A DNA stretch of 64,000 nucleotides, taken from JACQGZ01 sp036004665. Its GTDB lineage: Bacteria; Sysuimicrobiota; Sysuimicrobiia; Sysuimicrobiales; Humicultoraceae. A program made the position numbers and the translations under genes. The notes below the pieces were generated by a model, which saw only the letters and a program-made list of their open reading frames with translations, was not told the origin of the DNA and did not search any database. The DNA lies in NCBI GenBank assembly GCA_036004665.1, contig DASYRG010000018.1, positions 1-64,000 on the forward strand. Reading direction: 5' to 3'. Positions within the stretch are counted from its first letter, which is position 1. The number at the start of each line of letters is the position of its first letter. Below, piece by piece: positions 49,276-57,463 of the stretch.

Positions 49276-49281
49276 CAGCCC

Positions 49282-49923
49282 CTAGGCGCCGGCGCGCCTC
49301 AGGGCCAGCCCACCCCAGATCAGCGAGACAATTGTCAGAATGATGCTCCCAAGGAAGAAGATTTCGACTTCTCGCGCCACCGCGAGAAGCAGGCTGAGGA
49401 TCCCCGCCGCCGCGAAGATCCAGCCGACCAGGGCAGAAAGTGCGCCGCTCGACAGGATGGCCCATCCGAACACCACAAACCCCGCCCCGGCAAAGGCGTT
49501 CCCTAACGTGTCCGCAACCTGATCCGCGGCGAGGACCGCCACGTATGCGTGCGCGGCGGCTGTTTGGTCCGAGACCGCCGCCACGGAAGGAAAGGCCACC
49601 CCGGCAAACAACGACCCGAGGCCGTGACCGATGAGCCCGACGAAGACAAGAAGCAAGGCGGTGGTCGCTCGGGTCGGCGCCCCATTGCGCGTTCGCAGGT
49701 AGAGACCGACGCTGAACGGCAGGCTGAAGCCCACCGCCAGTGCGCCAAACATCCCTATCAGCTTTAGTCGTGTGGCCTGCTCCCGGAACACCGGAACAGC
49801 CTTGGCGGGATCGCTCAAGGTCTCTGGGGTGACCCCGCTTGTGGCGAACAAGATGAAGAGGAGTGCCAGAGCAATGCCGGCCAGGATGCCGAAGGTTCCT
49901 CCGTTGCGCTGCACTCGGTCCAT
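49282..49923 (-). CDS. Membrane protein inserted between ruvA and ruvB
   Basis: The 213-residue protein has six or seven hydrophobic helices (from GTFGILAGIALALLFILFATSG to SIILTIVSLIWGGLALRRAGA). It has no catalytic motif I know; the spacing resembles DUF4386-like proteins. The start ATG 49923 has GGGGGGAGAGGG upstream. It is transcribed with the ruv genes and sits next to the ruv-derived chimera, suggesting it arrived by recombination. Confidence 0.6.
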   Translation of the reverse strand: MDRVQRNGGTFGILAGIALALLFILFATSGVTPETLSDPAKAVPVFREQATRLKLIGMFGALAVGFSLPFSVGLYLRTRNGAPTRATTALLLVFVGLIGHGLGSLFAGVAFPSVAAVSDQTAAAHAYVAVLAADQVADTLGNAFAGAGFVVFGWAILSSGALSALVGWIFAAAGILSLLLAVAREVEIFFLGSIILTIVSLIWGGLALRRAGA

Positions 49924-49936
49924 GCCCTCTCCCCCC

Positions 49937-50566
49937 TTAGGAACTGACGGCCTGACGCTCAATCCGGTAGACCTCCTGAAACAACGCCTCCGCGTCGGCG
50001 ATGGCAGGGTTGCGCTTCATTGCCTCCTCCACCATCCGGCGCGCCTCCGCCGGCCGGTGGCCCAATTGCCGGGTGAGCAACTCCAAGACCTCGGCCTGGA
50101 AGTCCTCAGCCGGAGGGCCGGGCTCCGCGGGCGTCTCCTGCAGGAGCGCGTACTTGCCCATCTTTCCGTGGAGGGCCGCAACGATCTTTTCGGCCGTGCG
50201 GGCGCCGATGCCGGGGAGGCGGCGAAGAAACTGCGTGTCTTTGCGTTCGATGGCGTCGGCGATGGCGTGCACCGGATGACTGATCGCCTTGACCGCCTTG
50301 GTCGGCCCGACGCCGTCGACGGTGATGAAGCGTTCAAAGAACTCCTGTTCGACCTCGCGCAGAAAGCCGACGAGGAGCGGCCGGGGCTGGTTCGCGCTGA
50401 CGTGATAGGAGATGAAGAGCGCCACTTCGCCCTCGCCCCCCTCGCCGCCGCGCATTGCCCGCGCCACCACCGCCGGCAGGTGGACCTCGTAGCCGACGCC
50501 GCCGGCTTCCACCACCAGCATCTCGTCGGTGTGGCGCAGTACCCGTCCGCGGAGGTAGGCGATCAC
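49937..50566 (-). CDS. ruvA: Holliday junction DNA helicase subunit RuvA
   Basis: The 209-residue protein has MIAYLRGRVLRHTDEMLVVEAGGVGYEVHLP (OB fold), the helix-hairpin-helix repeats VDGVGPTKAVKAIS and LPGIGARTAEKIVAAL, and a C-terminal RuvB-binding domain (EARRMVEEAMKRNP). It clamps four-way DNA junctions. It overlaps ruvC by four bases and lies 13 bases before the inserted membrane protein gene. Confidence 0.95.
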   Translation of the reverse strand: MIAYLRGRVLRHTDEMLVVEAGGVGYEVHLPAVVARAMRGGEGGEGEVALFISYHVSANQPRPLLVGFLREVEQEFFERFITVDGVGPTKAVKAISHPVHAIADAIERKDTQFLRRLPGIGARTAEKIVAALHGKMGKYALLQETPAEPGPPAEDFQAEVLELLTRQLGHRPAEARRMVEEAMKRNPAIADAEALFQEVYRIERQAVSS

Positions 50567-51093
50567 GCCCGCGCTCCGGCGGCCGGACGCGGCGGGTGAG
50601 GCGGGCGCGGCGGCGTCAGCGCCACGCCCCGGCGTGAGAGCGCGGTCAGCGCCAGAGCGGCCGCGTCGGCGCTGTGGGAGACCGGCCGCCGGCTCAACCC
50701 GAGGATGCGCACCACCATCGCCTGCACCTGGCCCTTACTGGCGCGGCCGTTGCCGGTGAGGGCCCGCTTTACCGCCGCGGGCGTCAACGTCTCGACGCCA
50801 ACCCCCGCGTTCGCCGCCGCCAGCGCAATGGCTCCCCGTACGTGGGCGAGGGCCAGGGCAGTCCGAGGGAAGCGTTCGTGGGCGAAGAGGTCTTCTAGGA
50901 CGACCACATCCGGACGGATGTCCTCCAGCAGGCGAGCCATCTGGCGGTGAATGTCCGCCAGCACGCTGGAGAGGTCGCCCTGGGTCATCTGCAGCACGCC
51001 CAGGTCGCGCAACCCGCAGCCCAGGTGGTCGCCCTGGAGGATGCAGTAGCCGGTGGCACGGAGACCGGGATCGACACCGAGTGCGATGAGCAT
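50563..51093 (-). CDS. ruvC: Holliday junction resolvase RuvC
   Basis: The 176-residue nuclease starts MLIALGVDPGLRATGYCIL (catalytic Asp), has VVVLEDLFAHERFPRTALALAHVRGAI (catalytic Glu) and KRALTGNGRASKGQVQAMVVRIL, and closes with HSADAAALALTAL (catalytic Asp). It cuts four-way junctions. The Pro/Ala-rich tail is short. It is followed by ruvA. Confidence 0.95.
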   Translation of the reverse strand: MLIALGVDPGLRATGYCILQGDHLGCGLRDLGVLQMTQGDLSSVLADIHRQMARLLEDIRPDVVVLEDLFAHERFPRTALALAHVRGAIALAAANAGVGVETLTPAAVKRALTGNGRASKGQVQAMVVRILGLSRRPVSHSADAAALALTALSRRGVALTPPRPPHPPRPAAGARA

Positions 51094-51173
51094 GCGCGAC
51101 TGGCGCGGCGATGTTGCCCGCGCTCCGAACCGATGTTCGCTGGTCGCCGGGAGCCTACCTGCTGTCCGACGCG

Positions 51174-51920
51174 CTAGCTAACCTGTTCGAGGATCTCTTC
51201 CGGGATGTCGAAGTTGGCGTAGGCCTGCTGCACGTCGTCGTGCTCTTCGAGGGCCTCCATCAGGCGGAGGACCTGGTGGGCCTCCTTCCCCTCCACGCGC
51301 ACGGTCGTGCGGGGCACCATCATGACGTCCGCCGCGGCGAGCGCAATGCCCCGCGCCTTGAGGGCGTCCCGCACGCGGATAAAGTCCTCGGGGGTCGTGA
51401 CGACCTCGTAGGTGTCCTCGGCGTTGCGGATGTCCTCGGCGCCCGCCTCCAGAGCGGCGAGCATTAGATCATCCTCCGAGACGGCAGACTTCTGGACGTC
51501 GATCTGGCCCTTCTTGTCGAACATCCAGGCCACCGAGCCGACCTCGCCGAAGCGGCCCCCGTGCTTGGTGAAAATTGAACGTAGTTCGCTGGCGGTGCGG
51601 TTGCGGTTGTCTGTCACCGCCTCCACCAGGACGGCCACCCCGCCCGGGGCGTACCCCTCATAGTGCATCGTCTCGAGGGTAACCGTCCCTCCCTCTCCGG
51701 TGCCGCGGGCGACGGCGCGCTGGATGCTGTCGTTGGGCATGCCGGCCTCGCGCGCGTGTTCCATCGCCGTGCGCAGGCGCGCATTCCCCTCGGGGTTACC
51801 GCCGCCCTCCTTGGCGGCCACGGTAATCTCGCGGGAGAGGCGGCTGAAGAGCTTCCCGCGCACCTGATCCACCTTTTGCTTCTTGATCTTGATGTTGTGC
51901 CACTTCGAGTGGCCGGACAC
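51174..51920 (-). CDS. YebC/PmpR family DNA-binding regulatory protein
   Basis: The 248-residue protein begins MSGHSKWHNIKIKKQKVDQVRGKLFSRLSREITVAAKEGGGNPEGNARLRTAMEHAREAGMPNDSIQRAV, the standard YebC N-terminus, and continues YEGYAPGGVAVLVEAVTDNRNRTASELRSIFTKHGG. Proteins of this family bind DNA or act in translation elongation of difficult sequences. It lies upstream of ruvC, a widely conserved neighbour. Confidence 0.94.
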   Translation of the reverse strand: MSGHSKWHNIKIKKQKVDQVRGKLFSRLSREITVAAKEGGGNPEGNARLRTAMEHAREAGMPNDSIQRAVARGTGEGGTVTLETMHYEGYAPGGVAVLVEAVTDNRNRTASELRSIFTKHGGRFGEVGSVAWMFDKKGQIDVQKSAVSEDDLMLAALEAGAEDIRNAEDTYEVVTTPEDFIRVRDALKARGIALAAADVMMVPRTTVRVEGKEAHQVLRLMEALEEHDDVQQAYANFDIPEEILEQVS

Positions 51921-51986
51921 GGCAGTCCTCCGGGGCGTAGACCCATCTAGTATAGCGGAAGGAGGGCCATCTTCCCCGATGACGAC

Positions 51987-54335
51987 TCAGGGCCCGGCTT
52001 CAGTGATGGTGATCGTGCGGGTGGCTGATGTCCCCTGCGCGCCGATGGCAGTGACGGAGATAATGTACTTCATCCCCGGGATCGGGGCGGGCGGGCGGAA
52101 CTCGTAGGCGAAGCGACCCGCGGGGTCGGCGGGGACATAGCTTTCCACCAGGGTCACCGTGACGAGGCCGCTGTCGGCGACGATGACGATGCGCACCGTC
52201 GCCCCAGGAATGGCCGTCCCCGAGACGACCACTGGCGTCTGCACCGCTACTCCGTCGGCCGGGCTGTCGATACTCACCGCGGGCGCCGCCACGGCGGCGG
52301 GCAGCCCTCCCGGAGGCGCGCCGGGGGCCGCTCCGGGCAGCGCGATGCCGGGCGTCGGTTCCGGCTCCGGCGGGGGCTCAGAGCCCCGAATGAAAATCTC
52401 ACTCTTGCGCGCCACAATGCCGTCAGGCCGGGTCCAATCCAACTTCTCCGTCTTGGCCAGGGCCGGCTTCATGAAGGCCGCCCAGATCTGGGCGGGCAAT
52501 CCGCCGCCGACCACGCGGCGCATCGGCGCATTGTCGTCGTTGCCGACCCAGACCGCCGTGCTCAACTGCGGAGTGTAGCCGATGAACCAGGCGTTCCGGT
52601 AGTCGTCGGTGGTGCCGGTCTTGCCCGCCGCAGGCCGCCCCAGCCCGGCGGCGCGCCCCGTCCCCCGCGCGATCACCCCCTTAAGGATGTCGGTCATCAG
52701 GTAGGCGACCTCTGGCGAGAGCGCGGCCACACGCTCGCTTGACGCCTCGTAAAGAACTTTCCCGGAGGCGTCGGTGACCTTGAGCAGAGCGATCGGGCGG
52801 ACGCGGACGCCCATGTTCGCCAGGGTCCCGTACGCCGAGGCCATCTCCAGCGGCGTCACGTCGGCGGTGCCGAGCGCCAGGGAGAGATGCGGATGCAGCG
52901 GGCTGGCGATGCCCATGCGCTGGGCCATCTCCACCACCCGGTCGGTCCCGAGTTCATTGAGCATCTTCACCGCCGGGATATTGATCGACTGCTCCACCGC
53001 CCGCCGCAGCGTGATGGGACCGCGGAACCGTCCGTCGTAGTTCTTAGGCTTGTACGGCTTCGTTCCGGGGAAGGTGAAGGTGATGGGAGTGTCCTGTAGG
53101 ATGCGTGTCGGAGGCACCCCGTCTGCGAGCGCCGTCGTGTAGATGAAGGGCTTGAACGCCGACCCCGGCTGGCGCTGCGCCTGCCAGGCGCGGTTGAACT
53201 GGCTCTCCGCGAAGTCCACCCCACCGATCATCGCTCGGACGTGGCCGGTACGGGGATCGATGGCCACCAGCGCGGCCTGCGAGGTGCGCAGGCGCGAGGC
53301 CAGCCCGCGGGCGACGCCCTGGCGCACGACTTTCTCGGCGAGCGCTTGCAGCTGCGGGTCCAACGTCGTGATGATTTCCAACCCACCGCGGTAGACCTGC
53401 TCCTCGCCGAATCGCTCCAGGAGTTGGGGCAAGATGTACGAGACGAAGTAGGGCGCCCGCATGCCCACCAGGCCGGCCCCGGGCGAGGGATTCAGCGTCA
53501 GACGAACGCGCATCGCCTCTGCGGCCTGCGCCGGCGTGATCATTCCCAGCGTGACCATCCGGTCCAGGACCACTTCCTGACGGGCGCGGGCGGCGGCGAA
53601 ATTGCGGAAGGGCGTATAGAGCGAGGGCGCGCGGATGATTCCCGCCAGCATCGCCCCCTCGGGAAGACTCAGCTGCCTGGCGCGCTTGCCGAAGTAGATG
53701 CGCGAGGCCATCTCGATCCCGTAGGCGCCCTGCCCGAAGTAGATCTCGTTGAGATAGCGTTCCAGGATTTCGTTCTTGGTTAGTCGTCGCTCGATCTCGA
53801 GGGCAATGGCCATCTCGGTAAGCTTGCGGCTGAGCACCCGCTCCGGCGTCAGAAAGAGCAAGCGCGCGAGCTGCTGGGTGATCGTGCTCCCGCCCTCGAT
53901 CACGCGTCCCGCCCGGACGTTGTGCCAGACGGCGCGCGTGGTTCCGACGAGGTCGACGCCGCGGTGCTCGTAGAACCGAGCATCCTCCACCGCAATCACG
54001 GCCCGGCGGACGTGCGGCGGGACGCCTCCGAGGCCGACCGTCACTCGGTTTTCCCGATAGAGGCTGGCAACAAGCTCCCCGGTGGCGGCGTAGATGCGAG
54101 TGGTCTGGCTGGGCCGCGCGTACAGCCGCGTGATATCCGGGACCTCGCGGCGCGCCACCGCGACGGCCACCCCGGCGCTGATCCCCACCGCCATCATGGC
54201 GAAGAAGAGCAGCCCGGCCAGGACCACCAGGGTCGTGCGCACGCGGCGGCGCGGACGGTAGGGCGCGGACGCGGGACTACGCCGGCGCGTCTGGCGTCCC
54301 CGCTGGGCGGGGCGCCGGCGGTCAGAGGGGCTCAT
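51987..54335 (-). CDS. Class A penicillin-binding protein (PBP1A type)
   Basis: The 782-residue protein has a basic cytoplasmic N-terminus, one membrane helix (about 34-60), and a glycosyltransferase domain with EDARFYEHRG (Glu117) and GGSTITQQ (148-155). The transpeptidase domain has SAFKP (392-396), SIN (450-452) and KTGTT (572-576). A Pro/Ala-rich linker and an Ig-like domain of about 95 residues follow (SIDSPADGVAVQTPVVVSGTAIPGATVRI...). It both polymerises and cross-links peptidoglycan. Confidence 0.93.
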   Translation of the reverse strand: MSPSDRRRPAQRGRQTRRRSPASAPYRPRRRVRTTLVVLAGLLFFAMMAVGISAGVAVAVARREVPDITRLYARPSQTTRIYAATGELVASLYRENRVTVGLGGVPPHVRRAVIAVEDARFYEHRGVDLVGTTRAVWHNVRAGRVIEGGSTITQQLARLLFLTPERVLSRKLTEMAIALEIERRLTKNEILERYLNEIYFGQGAYGIEMASRIYFGKRARQLSLPEGAMLAGIIRAPSLYTPFRNFAAARARQEVVLDRMVTLGMITPAQAAEAMRVRLTLNPSPGAGLVGMRAPYFVSYILPQLLERFGEEQVYRGGLEIITTLDPQLQALAEKVVRQGVARGLASRLRTSQAALVAIDPRTGHVRAMIGGVDFAESQFNRAWQAQRQPGSAFKPFIYTTALADGVPPTRILQDTPITFTFPGTKPYKPKNYDGRFRGPITLRRAVEQSINIPAVKMLNELGTDRVVEMAQRMGIASPLHPHLSLALGTADVTPLEMASAYGTLANMGVRVRPIALLKVTDASGKVLYEASSERVAALSPEVAYLMTDILKGVIARGTGRAAGLGRPAAGKTGTTDDYRNAWFIGYTPQLSTAVWVGNDDNAPMRRVVGGGLPAQIWAAFMKPALAKTEKLDWTRPDGIVARKSEIFIRGSEPPPEPEPTPGIALPGAAPGAPPGGLPAAVAAPAVSIDSPADGVAVQTPVVVSGTAIPGATVRIVIVADSGLVTVTLVESYVPADPAGRFAYEFRPPAPIPGMKYIISVTAIGAQGTSATRTITITEAGP

Positions 54336-54395
54336 CGTCCTTCATTTATACCTCCCGCGCCGCGGTCGCCGCTACTGCGGTTCGAACTGTAACCA

Positions 54396-55190
54396 TCAGC
54401 GGGCCGTCCAGCCTCCATCGATCGGAAATGCGCCTCCCGTGATGCCTGCCGCCGCGTCGCCGCAGAGATAGAGAACCAGCGCCGCCACCTCGTCAGGCTC
54501 CAGCAACCGTTTGATGGCTGCGGGCGCCAGCATGATCCGCTCGACGACCTCGTTCGGAGAAATCCCATGCACCTGGGCCTGCGCGGCGATCTGCCCCTCC
54601 ACCAGGGGCGTGCGCACGTAGCCGGGGCAGACCGCGTTGGCGGTGATCCCGGCTTCGGCCACCTCGAGCGCCAGGGTCCGCGTGAACCCGATGATCCCAT
54701 GCTTGGCTGAGATGTAGGCGCTCTTGAATGGCGACGCCACCAGCCCATGGATCGAGGAGACGTTGACCACGCGCCCCCACCGGCGCGCCAGCATGTGCGG
54801 AAGCACCGCCCGGGTGCAGTAGAAGGTGCCGGTGAGCATCACGCCGATCAGGAGATCCCACTTCTCCAGGGGAAATTCGTGCACGGGTGCGATGTGCTGG
54901 AGGCCAGCGTTGTTGACCACGATGTCGGCGCCTCCCAGTGCCTGCACCGCCGATCCGACCATGGCCTCGACCTCCTCCCACCGGCGGACATCGGCCGCCA
55001 CCGCGATGGCCGTTCCCCCGTCCCCCTTGATCTCCGCGGCCGCCCGCCGTGCGCCCTCTTCATTCAGATCCGCGACGCAGACCGCGGCACCCGCGGCCGC
55101 CAGCGCCCCCGCGATGGCCCGCCCAATCCCGCTCGCCGCGCCAGTCACGACGGCCGACTTACCCTTCAGCGCCTGGCCTCCGGTTGTCAT
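54396..55190 (-). CDS. 3-hydroxybutyrate-dehydrogenase-like SDR
   Basis: The 264-residue short-chain dehydrogenase has the TGAASGIG cofactor loop, NNAGLQHIAPVHEFPLEKWD, and the SAYISAKHG catalytic Tyr-x3-Lys, plus GYVRTPLVEGQI. These match D-3-hydroxybutyrate dehydrogenases closely, so it probably interconverts acetoacetate and 3-hydroxybutyrate with NAD. The start ATG 55190 follows GGAGCAGCG; an earlier ATG at 55205 is less well placed. Confidence 0.85.
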   Translation of the reverse strand: MTTGGQALKGKSAVVTGAASGIGRAIAGALAAAGAAVCVADLNEEGARRAAAEIKGDGGTAIAVAADVRRWEEVEAMVGSAVQALGGADIVVNNAGLQHIAPVHEFPLEKWDLLIGVMLTGTFYCTRAVLPHMLARRWGRVVNVSSIHGLVASPFKSAYISAKHGIIGFTRTLALEVAEAGITANAVCPGYVRTPLVEGQIAAQAQVHGISPNEVVERIMLAPAAIKRLLEPDEVAALVLYLCGDAAAGITGGAFPIDGGWTAR

Positions 55191-55265
55191 CGCTGCTCCT
55201 TCCATCGTGTACCGGTCGTGTAACGCCCCGCCTTCGCTGCGGGACGACTAGGGTAGAATACCGGT

Positions 55266-55799
55266 ATGAAACACTTCGCGGTGCTCACCCTCGCGCTGTT
55301 GATCCTGGCCACTCCGGCCGCCGCACAGGCCACGCGGGTCATCGCTGTCGTCGACTTCGCTGACGAAACGGCGGACGGCCGCCTCATCAGTGCCTCGCAA
55401 CTCAGCGGCGAACTCGGGCGGCTCCTCGCCGAACGCGCCGGAGGACGCTTCCGAGTCCTCCCGGTCGAGCAGGTGCGGGCTGCCATGGCGGCTCGCAACC
55501 TGGGGCCGCGGGATCTGTTCGGCCCCAACCAGCAGATCGAGCTGGCCGCCGCCGTCGGCGCCGACTGGATCGTCACGGGCCGTTGGATGCACCTGGATAC
55601 GGATGTGGAGGTCATCGAACGGGCTCCGCTGCCACCCATTGTCCACCGCAGCGCCGCCGCGGTGTTGGAGATCCGCGTTCTGGAGGCCTCGACGCGCCGC
55701 GTGCTGCTCAATGACTCGTTCATGGGGCAATCCTTTTTGGTCCGCTTCGCCGCCTACCAGGCGCTCTGGCGCGCGGCTGAGGCGATCGCCCGACTGTAG
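55266..55799 (+). CDS. Exported protein, CsgG/LpoB-like fold likely
   Basis: The 177-residue protein has a signal peptide (FAVLTLALLILATPAAAQ) and a Rossmann-like stretch (RVIAVVDFADETADGRL, LGRLLAERAGGRFRVLPVEQVRAAM, AAAVGADWIVTGRW). This pattern is common in CsgG/TolB-N/LpoB-type envelope proteins. The assignment to a family is tentative. No lipobox is present. It is followed by palindromic element B. Confidence 0.6.
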   Translation: MKHFAVLTLALLILATPAAAQATRVIAVVDFADETADGRLISASQLSGELGRLLAERAGGRFRVLPVEQVRAAMAARNLGPRDLFGPNQQIELAAAVGADWIVTGRWMHLDTDVEVIERAPLPPIVHRSAAAVLEIRVLEASTRRVLLNDSFMGQSFLVRFAAYQALWRAAEAIARL

Positions 55800-55812
55800 A
55801 TACTCATTCAGC

Positions 55813-55877
55813 CTGAAGCCCCACACCCTCCCGAAACCGAACTACAGGATACGGTTTCTGTCGGGTGTGGGCTTCAG
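55813..55877 (+). repeat. Palindromic element B
   Basis: Outer stem: 55813-55821 with 55869-55877 and 55823-55828 with 55863-55868, one bulged C. Inner stem: GAAACCG (55833-55839) with CGGTTTC (55852-55858), loop AACTACAGGATA. It lies 13 bases after the stop of the exported protein gene. Its core is shared with C (inverted) and A, while the arms differ. Confidence 0.88.
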
Positions 55878-55931
55878 CCATGGTGAGTACGACTGCATCC
55901 AGGCGATGGCTTCAGCCGCGTGACCGCATCC

Positions 55932-56001
55932 CAGATTGAGGGCCGCACCTGAGGAAACCGTATCCTGTGGTTCGGTTTCGGAGGGTGCGGCCCTCAATCT
56001 G
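55932..56001 (-). repeat. Palindromic element C
   Basis: 18-bp perfect arms (55932-55949 with 55984-56001) and the same inner stem GAAACCG/CGGTTTC (55954-55960, 55973-55979). Read on the minus strand the loop is AACCACAGGATA. It abuts the stop codon of the aldehyde dehydrogenase gene. B and C are 54 bases apart and in opposite orientation. Confidence 0.88.
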
Positions 56002-57456
56002 TTATGTAGTCAGGCGAATGGCAACCATCTGGATGTTCGTCATCTCCTCCATCGCATAGCGCACGCCTTCCCGTCCGATCCCGCTCATGCGCATCCCGCC
56101 GTAGGGCATGTGATCGGCGCGGAAGGCGGGGGTATCGTTGACGATGATCCCGCCGAAGTTCAACCGCTTGATCGCCCGAAAGACACGGTCTAGGTCCCGT
56201 GTGAACACCGCCGCCTGCAGGCCGTAGGCGGTGGCATCGGCCTGAGCGAGCGCTTCGTCGAAGTCGCCGGCAGCGATCACCGAGGCCACCGGGCCGAAGG
56301 CCTCATCGGCGACAAGCCGCATCTGCGGCGTGACGCCCGTGAGCACGGTCGGCCAGTAGACCGCCCCTTCGCGCCGCGCCCCGGTCGCGACGCGGGCCCC
56401 GCCGGCGAGGGCCTCGGCCACCCAGCTCTCGATGCGCCGCGCTTCGCCCACGTCGATCATCGGTCCGACGTCGACGCGTTCATCGAGCGGGTCACCGACC
56501 ACCATGGCTTCGCTGGCCTTGACGAACCGCTCCACGAAGGGCTCGTAGATGGTTCGCTCGCTGTAGATGCGTTGGACGGAGATGCACACCTGTCCCGAGT
56601 TGTAGTAGGCGCCCACGGCGCAGCGGCGGGCGACGTAGTCCAGGTCGGCGTCGGGCGCCACGACGACGGGTGAGGAGTTCCCCAGTTCCAGCGTGACCTT
56701 CTTGATGCCGGCGACCTCGGTGATGCGACGCCCCACCGGCGGGCTGCCGGTGAAGGTGACCTTCGAGACACGGGGGTCGGTGACCAGCCATTCGCCCACG
56801 GTGCGGCCCGGGCCGTAGATCAGGTTGATCGCGCCGGCGGGCAGGCCCGCCTCGGCGAGGGCGCGACAGAGGAGCACCGCGGTGAGCGGCGTTGTGCTCG
56901 CCGGCTTGAGCACAACAGCGTTGCCCGCCGCGAGGGCGGGCGCGACTTTGTGCGCCACCAGGTTGAAGGGAAAGTTGAAGGGGGAGATGGCCGCCACGAC
57001 GCCCACCGGGCGGCGCACCCAGAACCCGAAGTAGCCCTCCCCCGCGGGCACACCGTCGAGCGGCACCGTCTCCCCGTGCAGCCGCCGCGCTTCTTCTGCC
57101 GCAAGGATGAAAGTGGTAATCCCCCGGTCGACTTCGAGGCGGGCGTACTTCAGCGCTTTCCCGGCCTCCGCGGCGATGGTTTCGGCGAACCCTTCCCGGT
57201 CGGCGGTGATGAGCTCCGCCGCCCGCCGCAGGATCTCCGACCGCCGGTGGGCGGGCATCTCCGCCATCACCTGCGAGGCGCGCTGGGCGGCTCCGACCGC
57301 GGCCTCTACCTCCTCGCGCCGGGCCTCGGGCAGAGTGCCGATTACCGCCCCCGTGTACTTGTTGGTCACCTCGGCGGTCTGACCGCCGCCGACCCACCGG
57401 CCATCGATGAACAGCCGCCCTTCGACGGGAGCCACAGCCCGCGCCACGTTCACCAC
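56002..57456 (-). CDS. NAD(P)-dependent aldehyde dehydrogenase
   Basis: The 484-residue protein has SPFNFPFNLVAHKVAPALAAGNAVVLKPAS, TFTGSPPVGRRI, the catalytic Glu in TLELGNSSPVVV and the catalytic Cys in YNSGQVCISVQR. The general pattern fits lactaldehyde/succinate-semialdehyde/glyceraldehyde-phosphate (non-phosphorylating) groups; the substrate cannot be fixed. Start is a GTG at 57456. It lies 7 bases after the cyclase/ATPase gene. Confidence 0.9.
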   Translation of the reverse strand: MVNVARAVAPVEGRLFIDGRWVGGGQTAEVTNKYTGAVIGTLPEARREEVEAAVGAAQRASQVMAEMPAHRRSEILRRAAELITADREGFAETIAAEAGKALKYARLEVDRGITTFILAAEEARRLHGETVPLDGVPAGEGYFGFWVRRPVGVVAAISPFNFPFNLVAHKVAPALAAGNAVVLKPASTTPLTAVLLCRALAEAGLPAGAINLIYGPGRTVGEWLVTDPRVSKVTFTGSPPVGRRITEVAGIKKVTLELGNSSPVVVAPDADLDYVARRCAVGAYYNSGQVCISVQRIYSERTIYEPFVERFVKASEAMVVGDPLDERVDVGPMIDVGEARRIESWVAEALAGGARVATGARREGAVYWPTVLTGVTPQMRLVADEAFGPVASVIAAGDFDEALAQADATAYGLQAAVFTRDLDRVFRAIKRLNFGGIIVNDTPAFRADHMPYGGMRMSGIGREGVRYAMEEMTNIQMVAIRLTT

Positions 57457-57463
57457 CTCCCGC

